From positions 1-48,888 of the forward strand of contig CAKSQP010000002.1 of the NCBI GenBank assembly GCA_934486965.1: DNA of 48,888 nt. The letters are read 5' to 3'. The translations under genes were made by a program, and so were the position numbers. The DNA is from an uncultured Eubacteriales bacterium. GTDB lineage: Bacteria > Bacillota > Clostridia > Oscillospirales > UBA644. The notes under the pieces are model-generated. The model searched no databases. It saw only the letters and a list, made by a program, of their open reading frames with translations, and had not been told where the DNA came from. Below, piece by piece: positions 31,834 through 40,445 of the stretch (position 1 is the first letter of the stretch; each line of letters opens with the position of its first letter).

Positions 31834-33969
31834 ATGGAAAAGGGATACTGCGAAGAATTGATGGAAGCAATAGAAAAGAGCGACGGGAACTATAACGCAG
31901 ACAAAATAAAAGAGGCTTACGAGTTTGCGGAAAAAGCGCACGACGGGCAGAAAAGAAAATCGGGGGATCCGTATATCAGCCACCCTGTCGAGGTCGCGAA
32001 AATCCTTGTCGAATACGGCGCTGACGACGCGTCGATAATCGCGGCGCTCCTGCACGACACCGTCGAAGATACCGACGTCACTCTGGACGACATTAAAAAG
32101 CAGTTCGGCGAGGAGGTCGCGTTGCTTGTCGACGGCGTTACGAAACTTAAGATAGGCAATTTTTCTTATTACGACACCAAAGAAGAGCAACAGATAGAAA
32201 ATATAAGAAAAATGTTGCTTGCAATGGCGAAAGATATCCGCGTAATCTTAATAAAACTTGCCGACAGACTTCATAACATGAGAACGCTTGCAAGCCAGAG
32301 CGACAAGAAAAAACTCGAAAAATCGCTTGAAACGCTCGAAGTCTATTCGCCGCTTGCTCACCGTCTCGGTCTTCAGAACTTAAAAAGCGAACTTGAAGAT
32401 ATTTCGCTTCGGTATCTCGACCCCGTAGGCTATAAGGAAATTCAGGAATACCTCGAAACTTTCAAGAACAATGATTTCTTCGAAAAACTGCGCGCGATGA
32501 TCTCCGATAAATTAAAAGAAGTCGGGATCGAGGCGAGGGTCGACGGCAGGATAAAGCATATATACAGCATCTACCGCAAGATGTATACCCAGAATAAAGA
32601 GTTCAACGAGATATACGACCTTTACGCGTTCAGGATAATAGTTAAAAAGGTGAGCGAATGTTATAACGCGCTCGGGCTTATCCACGATATGTTCCACGCT
32701 ATTCCGGGTCGTCTCAAGGACTATATTGCGACCCCGAAACCGAATATGTATCAGTCTCTCCACACCACCGTTTCGTATGACGGCTACTTTTTCGAAGTTC
32801 AGATAAGGACCGAGGAAATGCACCGCATCGCGGAAATGGGTATCGCGGCGCACTGGAAATATAAGGACGGCGTCCTCGGAAAAGCAAAGGACGACGAAAG
32901 AATTTCGTGGGTAAGAAAACTTCTCGAAGTCCAGCAGGACGCAAACGACGAAGACTTTATGAAAACGTTCCGCATCGACCTGTTTGCCGACCAGTGTTTC
33001 GTTTCGACCCCGAAAGGCGATATTATCGCTCTTCCCGCCGACGCCAATGCCATCGACTTTGCCTACGCCATTCATACCGCCGTCGGAAATAAGATGGTCG
33101 GGGCAAAGATAAACGGTAAAATTTCGGAACTTACGACCCCGCTCCGCAACGGCGATGTCGTCGAAATTTTAACTTCGTCGAATACGAACGGCCCGTCGCG
33201 CGACTGGCTCAATCTCGTTAAAACCTCCGAAGCGCGAAACAAGATAAGACAGTGGTTCAAAAAGGAAAAACGCGAAGAAAATATCGTTCACGGCAAAGAA
33301 GATCTCGAACGCGAACTTCGGAGAATGAACATAAACTTCAACGATATCACCCGCGAAGAACTGTTCGCTCCGCTGATGAAAAAATATATGTGCCCGACGC
33401 TCGACGAATTTTACGCGGCGATAGGCTACGGCGGTATCGTCATTTCCAAAATACTGCCGAAGATAAAAAACGACTATATCAAACTCAGACAGGCGGCGTC
33501 CCCGAAAGTCATCGCGCCGAAAAAACAGAAGTCGGTAAACGGAATTGTCGTCGAAGGAATAGACAACTGCCTTGTAAGGCTTGCGAGATGCTGTGTGCCT
33601 CTTCCGGGCGACGATATCGTCGGCTTTGTAACGCGCGGCTACGGCGTTTCGGTTCACCGCGCCGACTGCAAACAGATAGCCTCCGCCGACCCGTCGCGAA
33701 TGATAAAAGTTTCGTGGGATCAGGAGTCGGACGAATATTTCACCGCGACTCTGACTGTCGAGACCTCGTCTCCGAACCTCGGTATTCTTTCGGAGATAAC
33801 GTCGGTGCTTTCTTCGTCGAGGATATCTCTTTTGTCGATGAATACGAAAGTGTTGGACGACGGAAACCTGTTTATATCGCTTTCAATTCAGGTCCACAGC
33901 CTGTCGCACCTTGAAACGATAGCGAGAAAGATCGAAAAACTTAACGGAGTGGCGTCTGTAAGACGCTGA
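31834..33969 (+). CDS. relA: Bifunctional (p)ppGpp synthetase/hydrolase (Rel)
   Basis: The 711-residue protein has every domain of the long RSH family. The HD hydrolase domain shows HPVEVAKILVE and HDTVEDT (74-80), with RLHNMRTL. The synthetase domain includes DLYAFRIIVK and GRLKDYIATPKPNMYQSLHT. A TGS domain follows with PKGDIIALPADANAIDFAYAIH-type sequence (split here as PKGDIIALPADANAIDFAY), then the zinc-finger-like region with CC in RCCVPLPGDDIVGF and a C-terminal ACT domain. Both active sites look intact, so it should make and degrade (p)ppGpp in the stringent response. It lies 14 nt after recJ with a GGGGTGAG site, and 10 nt before dtd; the rel-dtd order is common in Firmicutes. Confidence 0.96.
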   Translation: MEKGYCEELMEAIEKSDGNYNADKIKEAYEFAEKAHDGQKRKSGDPYISHPVEVAKILVEYGADDASIIAALLHDTVEDTDVTLDDIKKQFGEEVALLVDGVTKLKIGNFSYYDTKEEQQIENIRKMLLAMAKDIRVILIKLADRLHNMRTLASQSDKKKLEKSLETLEVYSPLAHRLGLQNLKSELEDISLRYLDPVGYKEIQEYLETFKNNDFFEKLRAMISDKLKEVGIEARVDGRIKHIYSIYRKMYTQNKEFNEIYDLYAFRIIVKKVSECYNALGLIHDMFHAIPGRLKDYIATPKPNMYQSLHTTVSYDGYFFEVQIRTEEMHRIAEMGIAAHWKYKDGVLGKAKDDERISWVRKLLEVQQDANDEDFMKTFRIDLFADQCFVSTPKGDIIALPADANAIDFAYAIHTAVGNKMVGAKINGKISELTTPLRNGDVVEILTSSNTNGPSRDWLNLVKTSEARNKIRQWFKKEKREENIVHGKEDLERELRRMNINFNDITREELFAPLMKKYMCPTLDEFYAAIGYGGIVISKILPKIKNDYIKLRQAASPKVIAPKKQKSVNGIVVEGIDNCLVRLARCCVPLPGDDIVGFVTRGYGVSVHRADCKQIASADPSRMIKVSWDQESDEYFTATLTVETSSPNLGILSEITSVLSSSRISLLSMNTKVLDDGNLFISLSIQVHSLSHLETIARKIEKLNGVASVRR

Positions 33970-33979
33970 AAGGAAATAT

Positions 33980-34435
33980 ATGAAAGCAGTTATCCAGAGA
34001 GTAAAAAAGGCGATACTTACCGCCGATAAAAAGGGCGTTTGCGGCATAAACCGCGGACTGTTTATCCTGCTCGGCGTTAAAGACACCGATACCGAAGAGG
34101 ATATGCGTCTGCTTTCGTCAAAATGTTCGGGGCTTCGCCTCTTTGAAGACGAAAACGGAAAAATGAACCTGTCGGTCGACGATATCGGCGGCGAAATTCT
34201 TGTCGTTTCGAATTTTACGCTTTACGCCGACTGCAAAAAAGGGAAACGTCCCTCGTTTATTGCTGCTGCGCGTCCCGAAAAGGCAATTCCTCTTTACGAG
34301 GGCTTTATAAAAAACCTCAAATGCGAAAAACCGATAAAAACGGGAGTTTTCGGAGCGGATATGCAGATTCTTGCCGAAAACGACGGACCCGTCACGATAG
34401 TTATTGACAGCGAGGACTTAAAACATGGAAATTAG
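33980..34435 (+). CDS. dtd: D-aminoacyl-tRNA deacylase
   Basis: The 151-residue protein matches DTD: MKAVIQRVKKAILTADKK, GLFILLGVKDTDTEED, LRLFEDENGKMNLSV, FTLYADCKKGKRPSF and near the end the N-x-GPVT motif (NDGPVTI). It removes D-amino acids and glycine from mischarged tRNAs. The usual SQ-x2-L motif reads SNFTL, with Gln replaced by Asn; the residue is part of a conserved active-site motif, so the change is worth noting. A GAAAGGAAAT site precedes the start. The gene overlaps the following hydrolase by 11 nt. Confidence 0.94.
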   Translation: MKAVIQRVKKAILTADKKGVCGINRGLFILLGVKDTDTEEDMRLLSSKCSGLRLFEDENGKMNLSVDDIGGEILVVSNFTLYADCKKGKRPSFIAAARPEKAIPLYEGFIKNLKCEKPIKTGVFGADMQILAENDGPVTIVIDSEDLKHGN

Positions 34436-35036
34436 AAGAGCCGCGGGCGGACTTTTGCAGACGAACACCTACGTCCTTATTTCGGGCGACGACACCGTCC
34501 TTATCGACCCCGGCTGCGAAATTTCGAAAATAAGAAAGAGACTTGACGGCAGGCGGGCGAACCGCATTTTCCTCACCCACGGACACCTCGACCACACCTA
34601 TTTCATGGACGATTTCAAAAGGGAGGACGGCGCCGAAATTTATATGCACCGTGCCGATGAACCTTTCCTTACCGATTTTGATTTGAGTTCTCCGGGAGGA
34701 GTGCCGGACGTCCTCGAAAGACGGGAATACACAGTCGATCATTGGATAAACGACGGCGAAATATATAACGTCGGAGATTCGAAATTCAAAGTTATCCATA
34801 CCCCCGGACACACCCCCGGCGGCTGTATGTTCTATTTCGAAAAGGAAAAAGTCCTTTTTTCGGGAGACACGATTTTCAGGGGCACCCGCGGCAGGACCGA
34901 TTTTCCGCTTTCAAGCACCGAAGATATCGAAAATTCGATAAGAAAGGTGCTTTCAATGCTTCCCGACGACGTCGCAATTTACCCCGGACACGCTTTCCCG
35001 ACGACCGTCGCAAACGAAAAAGAACTCTGGTTTTAA
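34425..35036 (+). CDS. Metallo-beta-lactamase-fold hydrolase (glyoxalase II-like)
   Basis: The 203-residue protein has the full metal-binding set: THGHLDH, HTPGHTPGG, SGDTIF, and a final His in PGHAFPTT. It lacks the C-terminal substrate domain of true glyoxalase II, and belongs to the short YcbL/YqgX-like group found next to rel and dtd in many Firmicutes. Substrate is unknown; thioester or other small-molecule hydrolysis is typical. It overlaps dtd by 11 nt and is followed one base later by hemZ. Confidence 0.9.
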   Translation: MEIRRAAGGLLQTNTYVLISGDDTVLIDPGCEISKIRKRLDGRRANRIFLTHGHLDHTYFMDDFKREDGAEIYMHRADEPFLTDFDLSSPGGVPDVLERREYTVDHWINDGEIYNVGDSKFKVIHTPGHTPGGCMFYFEKEKVLFSGDTIFRGTRGRTDFPLSSTEDIENSIRKVLSMLPDDVAIYPGHAFPTTVANEKELWF

Positions 35037-35037
35037 G

Positions 35038-36441
35038 ATGAAAATTATACTTGAAAACGCACCTCTTTTATATGATGTGCAATGCGTTTGCCTGCTTTTC
35101 TTCCCGAGGGTCTCCTTTTCTGCGGAGGACGGCAAAATTCTTGAAGTAAGAGCCGAAAAAGACGGCGTTTATGTTAAATTTGCCGACGGTAAAACTTCTC
35201 TTTCGGAATTTTACCCCTTTGAAAAAGAATACGATTTTTTCAGGACCGCTGTCAAAACGGCGGTTTACGGCGTATTATGTAAAGTTACGGGGAAATCGTC
35301 TCCGTGGGGAATAATCACGGGTATCCGCCCCGCTTTGCTTTACGAAAAGACGAAGGCTGTTTACGGAGACAAAACCGATGAGGTCTTCCGTGAAAGATAT
35401 CTTGTTTCCGAAGAAAAAACACGCCTTTGCAGAGAAACGCTCGACGGCCGCCGCCGTGCGCTCGACGAAAACCGCCCGAACGACGTTTCTGTCTACATTT
35501 CGATACCGTTCTGCCCGAGCAGATGTCATTACTGCTCCTTTGTTTCCTCCGCGACCGAAAAGGAAAGAAAACTCCTGCCCGAATATATTTCGCTTTTATG
35601 TGAGGAAATGGCGGAAGTAAGAGAAAAGATAATTTCCGACGGAAAAAATCCCACGACGGTCTACGTCGGCGGAGGCACACCGTCTGTCCTCGACGAAACG
35701 CTGACCGAAACTCTGCTTTCGGCAATCGAAAAAGAATTTCTCAAACCTTTTGATATCAAAGAATTTACTTTCGAAGCGGGCAGACCCGATACCGTGACCG
35801 ACGAAAAACTCAAAATCCTTTCGGCTCACGGGGTCGGAAGAATAAGCATAAATCCGCAGACCTTAAATAATGCGGTGCTTGAAAAAATAGGCAGAAGACA
35901 TACTGCCGAAGATTTTTTCAGAGCATACGGTCTTGCCGAAAAATATCCTTTTATTATAAATACCGATCTCATCGCGGGGCTTCCGGAGGATACTTCCGAA
36001 AGTTTTTCCGATACCGTCGACAGGATATTTTCGCTTTCCCCCGATAACGTTACCGTGCATACTCTTTATCTCAAGCGCTCGGCTGATTTCGGCGCGGAGG
36101 AAAACGTTTCGGGAGTAACTGCCGCCGCCGAAAAAACCGATGTTTCATCGCTTCTTTCATATATTGACAGAAGAAGACGGGAAGAGGGGTATTTCCCTTA
36201 CTATTTATACAAACAGAAAAACACCGTCGGAAATAACGAAAATATAGGTTTTGCCAAAGCGGGAAAAGAATGCTTTTACAATATCTATATGATGGACGAC
36301 GTTCAGGATATCTACGGAGTCGGCGCGGGGGCGGTAACGAAAAAGATAGACCCTGCGACCCATAAAGCCGAAAGACACGGAAATACTAAATTCGCCTACA
36401 ACTATATTAAGGAGCGAACCGATGTTCTTAAAAAACAGTAA
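35038..36441 (+). CDS. hemZ: HemZ-type coproporphyrinogen III oxidase-like radical SAM protein
   Basis: The 467-residue protein has an N-terminal region of about 150 residues, then the radical SAM cluster motif C-x3-C-x2-C within YISIPFCPSRCHYCSF, YVGGGTPSVL, EAGRPDT, ISINPQTLN and IAGLPEDT. It ends with the HemN-like substrate block NIGFAKAGKECFYNIYMMDD, followed by GVGAGAVTK. HemZ sits beside rel/dtd in many Clostridia. No other heme genes are in view, so a role in porphyrin synthesis is uncertain, and the family also includes enzymes of unknown substrate. The next gene starts inside it (20-nt overlap). Confidence 0.9.
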   Translation: MKIILENAPLLYDVQCVCLLFFPRVSFSAEDGKILEVRAEKDGVYVKFADGKTSLSEFYPFEKEYDFFRTAVKTAVYGVLCKVTGKSSPWGIITGIRPALLYEKTKAVYGDKTDEVFRERYLVSEEKTRLCRETLDGRRRALDENRPNDVSVYISIPFCPSRCHYCSFVSSATEKERKLLPEYISLLCEEMAEVREKIISDGKNPTTVYVGGGTPSVLDETLTETLLSAIEKEFLKPFDIKEFTFEAGRPDTVTDEKLKILSAHGVGRISINPQTLNNAVLEKIGRRHTAEDFFRAYGLAEKYPFIINTDLIAGLPEDTSESFSDTVDRIFSLSPDNVTVHTLYLKRSADFGAEENVSGVTAAAEKTDVSSLLSYIDRRRREEGYFPYYLYKQKNTVGNNENIGFAKAGKECFYNIYMMDDVQDIYGVGAGAVTKKIDPATHKAERHGNTKFAYNYIKERTDVLKKQ

Positions 36442-37333
36442 AAACCAATATCTTATCTCAACGGTCGACTTCGCCGCCGAAAGTTGCCCCGAAGCGTTTG
36501 TCGAGTACAGCGAAAAAATGTACTCCGCGAGACTTGCCGAAACGCTTTTTGCGGCTTTTGAAAAGAAAATTCTTCTGATCTCGGGTCCTTCGGCGTCGGG
36601 GAAAACGACCTCCGCGAAAAAACTTGCCGCGGCTTTTGAAAAACTCGGCAAGCGCGCCGTCGTCGTTTCCATGGACGATTTTTATAAACACAGGACCGAA
36701 ATGCCCGTCATTGACGGCAAAATAAACGCCGAAGTCATCGAATCCCTTGAAATTTCCCTTCTTGAAGAGAAGATGAACGAGTTTGCCGCAGACGGAAAAG
36801 CGGTCCTGCCGACTTACGATTTCACGACGGGCAGGCGTCTTGACGAAACAAACCCCGTAGAGGGCGAAATTATGATAGTGGAGGGACTTCACGCCTTGAA
36901 CCCGCTGGTGAGAAACCGCCTCGGAGACGCTGCGTACAGCATTTATGTAAGCCCCCACTCGGGCTATTTTCTCAAGGACGACGCCATAGACCGCAAGGAA
37001 CTCCGCTTTTTACGGCGGCTTGTAAGAGATTATTACCACAGAGCGTCTTCCGCCGAACGGACTTTTGAAATGTGGGGCGACGTTTCGGCGTGCGAGGACG
37101 TCTATATCCGACCTCTCGGAAAGACCGCCGATAAACTTCTCGACACCACCCACCCGTATGAAATATGCGTTCTTAAAAACGAGGCGGAGAAAATTCTTTC
37201 GACCGTAGAAAAGAACAGTCCTTATTTCAAAACCGCCGAACGACTCCGTTCTCTGCTTTCCGAAGTCACCCCTCTGCCGCTTTCGGTCATTCCCGACGGG
37301 TCTCTTCTGCACGAATTTTTACCGCGAAATTAA
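36422..37333 (+). CDS. Uridine-kinase-like nucleoside kinase without TGS domain
   Basis: The 303-residue protein contains a P-loop, SGPSASGKTTS (about 54-63), VVSMDDFYKHR, PTYDFTTGRR and IVEGLHALNP, the hallmarks of the PRK/uridine kinase family. In Clostridia the gene after hemZ usually encodes a nucleoside kinase of about 550 residues with N-terminal TGS and threonyl-tRNA-synthetase-like domains; here only the kinase half plus about 45 leading residues is present. The start is supported by AAGGAG nine bases upstream inside hemZ. No terminator is seen before the rpsU promoter. It likely phosphorylates a nucleoside, but the substrate is unproved. Confidence 0.82.
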   Translation: MFLKNSKNQYLISTVDFAAESCPEAFVEYSEKMYSARLAETLFAAFEKKILLISGPSASGKTTSAKKLAAAFEKLGKRAVVVSMDDFYKHRTEMPVIDGKINAEVIESLEISLLEEKMNEFAADGKAVLPTYDFTTGRRLDETNPVEGEIMIVEGLHALNPLVRNRLGDAAYSIYVSPHSGYFLKDDAIDRKELRFLRRLVRDYYHRASSAERTFEMWGDVSACEDVYIRPLGKTADKLLDTTHPYEICVLKNEAEKILSTVEKNSPYFKTAERLRSLLSEVTPLPLSVIPDGSLLHEFLPRN

Positions 37334-37350
37334 AAAATAGAAAAAACCTC

Positions 37351-37379
37351 TTGACATCGTCCTCAAAATAGTGTATAAT
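37351..37379 (+). promoter_or_regulatory. Perfect consensus sigma-A promoter of rpsU
   Basis: TTGACA (37351-37356), 17 nt, and TATAAT (37374-37379) exactly match the housekeeping consensus. Transcription would start near 37386, giving a leader of about 100 nt with two weak hairpins and the repeated text TTTTCCG. Confidence 0.92.
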
Positions 37380-37485
37380 GTAAAAAGAAAACTGGTAGTT
37401 TACGGTTTTCCGAATTTATGAAATCGCTGGATTTTCCGCAAAAAACGGATCTTAAAAAGAACGGCGATGGAGGGAGGGACAAAGA

Positions 37486-37662
37486 ATGGCAGAAATCAGA
37501 TTGAAAGAAAATGAGTCTCTGGACAACGCACTCCGTCGTTTCAAAAGACAGTGTTCCAAAGCAGGTGTTCTCGCAGAAGTAAGAAAAAGAGAGCATTATG
37601 AGAAACCTTCGGTCAGAAGAAAGAAGAAGTCGGAAGCTGCAAGAAAACGCAAATATAAATAA
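37486..37662 (+). CDS. rpsU: Ribosomal protein bS21
   Basis: The 58-residue basic protein reads MAEIRLKENESLDNALRRFK and continues with the S21 pattern C-x-KAGVLAEVRKREHYEKPS and a lysine/arginine-rich tail ending EAARKRKYK. It belongs to the small ribosomal subunit and helps bring in mRNA. Start support is strong: GGAGGGAGG seven bases before the ATG. It is a one-gene transcript between a perfect promoter and a strong terminator. Confidence 0.97.
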   Translation: MAEIRLKENESLDNALRRFKRQCSKAGVLAEVRKREHYEKPSVRRKKKSEAARKRKYK

Positions 37663-37673
37663 GAGTCCAACTC

Positions 37674-37706
37674 AAAGGCTGTAACTGCAAGGTTACAGCC
37701 TTTTTT
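37674..37706 (+). terminator. Intrinsic terminator after rpsU
   Basis: AAAGGCTGTAAC (37674-37685) pairs with GTTACAGCCTTT (37692-37703) around a 6-nt loop, and the stem runs into TTTTTT. It is a canonical rho-independent terminator. Confidence 0.93.
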
Positions 37707-37719
37707 ACACGGAGATAAT

Positions 37720-38205
37720 ATGGATAAGAAAAAATTGCTTGCCCCAACCGCCGAATTCGGGCATTTTTCGGAAATAACTCCCGAATTCTTAAAGCAAAAC
37801 GGAATAAAAGGACTGCTGTGCGATATCGACGACACTTTGGTAACGCACAATTACCCTCTGCCGACAAAAGAGGTCGAAAAGTGGGCAAAAGACCTCAAAA
37901 ACGCGGGAATTCTGCTCTGTTTCGTTTCGAATAACTATTATAAAAGGGTCAAACCTTTCGCCGAAAAACTGAACGTCCCGTTCTTTTGCGTTTCGGGAAA
38001 GCCCGCCGAAAGAAACTATAAAAAGGCGGTCGCCGCCCTTGATCTTGAAAAAAAAGAAACGGCAATGCTCGGCGATCAGATATTTACCGATATAAAGGGC
38101 GCGAACCTTTTCGGGATAACCTCATATAAGGTAAAGCCGATCGGCGAAAAGGCTACTCTGTGGATAAAAATTAAGAGAAAAAGGGAAAGGAAGATTGCGG
38201 AATGA
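37720..38205 (+). CDS. yqeG: YqeG-family HAD (subclass IIIA) phosphatase
   Basis: The 161-residue protein has the HAD motif I CDIDDTLV, motif II VSNN and motif IV GDQIFTDIKGAN, with KPAERNYKKA between. It matches YqeG, a small HAD IIIA phosphatase conserved in Firmicutes; related proteins act on phosphatidylglycerol phosphate, but the bacterial substrate is not settled. It starts after CGGAGAT, just behind the rpsU terminator, and overlaps the next gene by 4 nt. Confidence 0.92.
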   Translation: MDKKKLLAPTAEFGHFSEITPEFLKQNGIKGLLCDIDDTLVTHNYPLPTKEVEKWAKDLKNAGILLCFVSNNYYKRVKPFAEKLNVPFFCVSGKPAERNYKKAVAALDLEKKETAMLGDQIFTDIKGANLFGITSYKVKPIGEKATLWIKIKRKRERKIAE

Positions 38206-39056
38206 TAAAATTCGGACCTGCCGGCGTTTCGCCGAACATGAAAAATCTGGGCGTTAAAAAAAGTCCCGACGCCCCCGAGATATTAAATAAACTCGGGCTT
38301 AACGCTTTCGAATATCAGTGCGGAAACGGAGTGCGGATAACCGACGCCATAGCCGCCGAACTCAAAGCCAACTGCGAAAAATTCGGGGTTTTCCCGTCGG
38401 TCCATTCCCCTTATTTTATCTCGCTTTCGTCGGTCGAAGAAGAAAAAAGGGATAAGAGTGTCGACTACATTTTGCAGACTGCCGCCGCGGCAAAGAAAAT
38501 GGGCGCGCAGCGCATCGTCGTCCATTCCGGCTCGTGCGCTAAAATTTCCCGCGAAGAAGCCCTTTCGCTGGCAAAAGACACAATAAAAAAGGCTGTCGCG
38601 GCGCTTGATTCGGAGGGATTTTCCGATATTATAATCTGCCCCGAAACAATGGGAAAAATCAATCAACTCGGAACTCTTTCGGAGGTCATGGAACTGTGTC
38701 TTGTCGACGAAAGGCTTTTGCCCTGTATCGATTTCGGACATCTCAACGCTCGGACTCTCGGCGGCATAAAAACCTCGGAGGATTACGAAGATATCCTCGA
38801 CGAAATAGAAAATAAACTCGGACATGACAGGCTCAAATATATGCACTGCCACTTCTCGAAGATAGAATATACGGCGGGCGGCGAAAAGAGGCATCTGACT
38901 TTCGACGACGAGACTTTCGGTCCCGATTTCACGCCGCTTGCCGAACTTCTTTATAAAAAGGAACTTTGCCCGACGATAATCTGCGAATCGTCCGACGTTA
39001 TGGACCGTGACGCGCTTATAATGAAAAAAACTTACGAAAGTTTTGCGGAGGCGTAA
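38202..39056 (+). CDS. Endonuclease IV-like TIM-barrel protein
   Basis: The 284-residue protein is related to deoxyribonuclease IV (Nfo). It starts KFGPAGVSPNM and has the metal-ligand sequences VHSPYF, VVHSGS, CPETMG, IDFGHLNA, MHCHFSKIE and CESSD, which correspond to the His/Glu/Asp positions of the three-zinc site. In Nfo these cut abasic sites. Overall sequence is divergent and the N-terminal part is not the usual GAHVS, so this may be a relative with another substrate, as in the sugar isomerase-like TIM barrels of the same superfamily. It is coupled to yqeG (ATGA) and followed by an M24 peptidase. Confidence 0.82.
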   Translation: MIKFGPAGVSPNMKNLGVKKSPDAPEILNKLGLNAFEYQCGNGVRITDAIAAELKANCEKFGVFPSVHSPYFISLSSVEEEKRDKSVDYILQTAAAAKKMGAQRIVVHSGSCAKISREEALSLAKDTIKKAVAALDSEGFSDIIICPETMGKINQLGTLSEVMELCLVDERLLPCIDFGHLNARTLGGIKTSEDYEDILDEIENKLGHDRLKYMHCHFSKIEYTAGGEKRHLTFDDETFGPDFTPLAELLYKKELCPTIICESSDVMDRDALIMKKTYESFAEA

Positions 39057-39057
39057 A

Positions 39058-40125
39058 ATGATAGAAAAACTTAAAAAAATGCTGCCCGAAAACACGGCGG
39101 CGTATATCGAAAGACCCGAAAACCGCAGGTATTACACAGGTTTTACCTCGTCGAACGGTTTTCTTTTCGTAACTAAAGATACCGCGGTCTTCTATACCGA
39201 TTTCAGATATATAATCGCCGCTAAAAACACCGTTGACAAGCGTATTGAGGTCCGCGAACTTGACAAAAACAGATATGAAATTGTCGCCGATTTCGTAAAA
39301 AAAGAGAATATAAACACCGTTCTTATCGAGGAAAACAGCCTTTCCTACGCTTCGGCAAAAAAACTCGAAAATGCTGTTTCTCCCGCAAAGATAATTCCCG
39401 AGGGAGACGGCTATACGGTGTCTCTGCGGCAGATAAAGACCGAAAGTGAAATTTCGAAAATCAAAAAAGCGCAGATAATTGCCGACAAGGGCTTTGATTT
39501 TCTCTGTAAACTCATTGCCGAAAGGAAAACCGACCTTACCGAAAAAGAGGCTGCGGCAAAACTTGAGTATTTTATGAAATGCGAGGGCGCGGACGACCTT
39601 TCCTTTTCGGTCATCGCCGCGTTCGGCGAAAATTCCGCCTGCCCGCACGCCGTTCCGACCGAAAGAAAAGCGAAAAAGGGCGACGCTCTGCTTTTTGACT
39701 ACGGAGCAAAGGTCGACGGCTATTGCAGCGACATAACGAGAACCGTTTTTCTTTCAGAAGCAAGCGAAAAACAGAGAAATATCTACGGTATCGTGCTTTC
39801 AGCCCAGAAAGCGGCTCTCGAAACTGTCAGAGAGGGAAAGACGGGTTTGGAAATTGACCGCGTCGCAAGGGATATTATCTCGTCCCACGGCTACGGCTCT
39901 CTTTTCGGACATTCCCTCGGCCACAGCGTCGGGCTTGATATCCACGAACGCCCGAACTATTCCCCGAACGAACACGCCGTAATAAAGGAAAACAACGTTA
40001 TAACGGTCGAACCGGGAATTTATATCGAAAACGAATTCGGTGTGAGAATCGAAGATATCGCGGTCGTCAAACGCGACGGCTGCGAGGATATCACCTCCGC
40101 CCCGAAAGATTTTATTATAATATAA
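39058..40125 (+). CDS. M24-family Xaa-Pro aminopeptidase
   Basis: I use the ATG at 39058, six bases after GGAGG and one base after the previous stop. The 355-residue protein has a creatinase-like N-terminal domain (RRYYTGFTSSNGFLF region) and a pita-bread catalytic domain. Metal ligands are Asp in FDYGAKVDGYCSDITRT, His in GHSLGHSVGLDIHE, Glu in VEPGIYIE and Glu in GVRIEDI. It cleaves the N-terminal residue before proline in peptides in the cytoplasm. The gene closes the yqeG unit and is followed by a terminator shared with the convergent XRE gene. Confidence 0.94.
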   Translation: MIEKLKKMLPENTAAYIERPENRRYYTGFTSSNGFLFVTKDTAVFYTDFRYIIAAKNTVDKRIEVRELDKNRYEIVADFVKKENINTVLIEENSLSYASAKKLENAVSPAKIIPEGDGYTVSLRQIKTESEISKIKKAQIIADKGFDFLCKLIAERKTDLTEKEAAAKLEYFMKCEGADDLSFSVIAAFGENSACPHAVPTERKAKKGDALLFDYGAKVDGYCSDITRTVFLSEASEKQRNIYGIVLSAQKAALETVREGKTGLEIDRVARDIISSHGYGSLFGHSLGHSVGLDIHERPNYSPNEHAVIKENNVITVEPGIYIENEFGVRIEDIAVVKRDGCEDITSAPKDFIII

Positions 40126-40130
40126 AAACA

Positions 40131-40159
40131 ACCGCAGACAAAAGTCTGCGGTTTATTTT
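40131..40159. terminator. Bidirectional terminator between peptidase and XRE gene
   Basis: ACCGCAGAC (40131-40139) and GTCTGCGGT (40144-40152) form a 9-bp stem with an AAAA loop. T-rich stretches lie on both sides (TTTATTTT on plus, GTTTTTAT on minus), so it ends both convergent transcripts. The XRE stop codon directly abuts the stem. Confidence 0.88.
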
Positions 40160-40392
40160 ATCTCTTGTTCTATGTTTCTGAAAATATCGTCGTCGAAAAA
40201 GTCGGGAAGAGAAATATCAAGACCGTCGCATATCTTCTTCAATGTCGTGACCGATAAATCTTTTCTTTCGGGATTCATCATGCTGTATACCGTTGACGGT
40301 GTGACACCCGACCTTACTGCAAGGTCGTTGAATTTAATATTTCTTTCTTTGCAGATATTCTGAATTCTCAAAACGATTGTTTCTTTTATCAT
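40153..40392 (-). CDS. XRE-family helix-turn-helix regulator
   Basis: The ATG at 40392 is eight bases after AGAGG; a GTG nine bases upstream is too close to that site. The 79-residue protein is almost entirely one HTH domain: RIQNICKERNIKFNDLAVRS, then GVTPSTVYSMMN and TLKKICDGLDISLPDFF. This is the Cro/CI type that binds inverted repeats as a dimer. Nested palindromes start two bases upstream of its start codon (40394-40445), which suggests self-regulation and control of the divergent SLOG gene. Neighbours on both sides have ordinary composition, while this islet is clearly richer in A+T. Confidence 0.9.
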   Translation of the reverse strand: MIKETIVLRIQNICKERNIKFNDLAVRSGVTPSTVYSMMNPERKDLSVTTLKKICDGLDISLPDFFDDDIFRNIEQEIK

Positions 40393-40393
40393 G

Positions 40394-40445
40394 ACGGTCA
40401 CCTCTTAATAATATTATTAAAATATGTGACCGTGCGTATACGCAC
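40394..40445. promoter_or_regulatory. Nested palindromes between XRE and SLOG genes (likely operators)
   Basis: Three inverted repeats are packed here. ACGGTCAC (40394-40401) and GTGACCGT (40426-40433) flank a perfect 16-bp palindrome, TTAATAATATTATTAA (40405-40420), almost on the same centre. A perfect 14-bp palindrome, GTGCGTATACGCAC, covers 40432-40445, and a further half site (TGCGTATA) overlaps the -35 box of the SLOG promoter. This is what an operator region for a dimeric HTH protein would look like. Confidence 0.65.
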
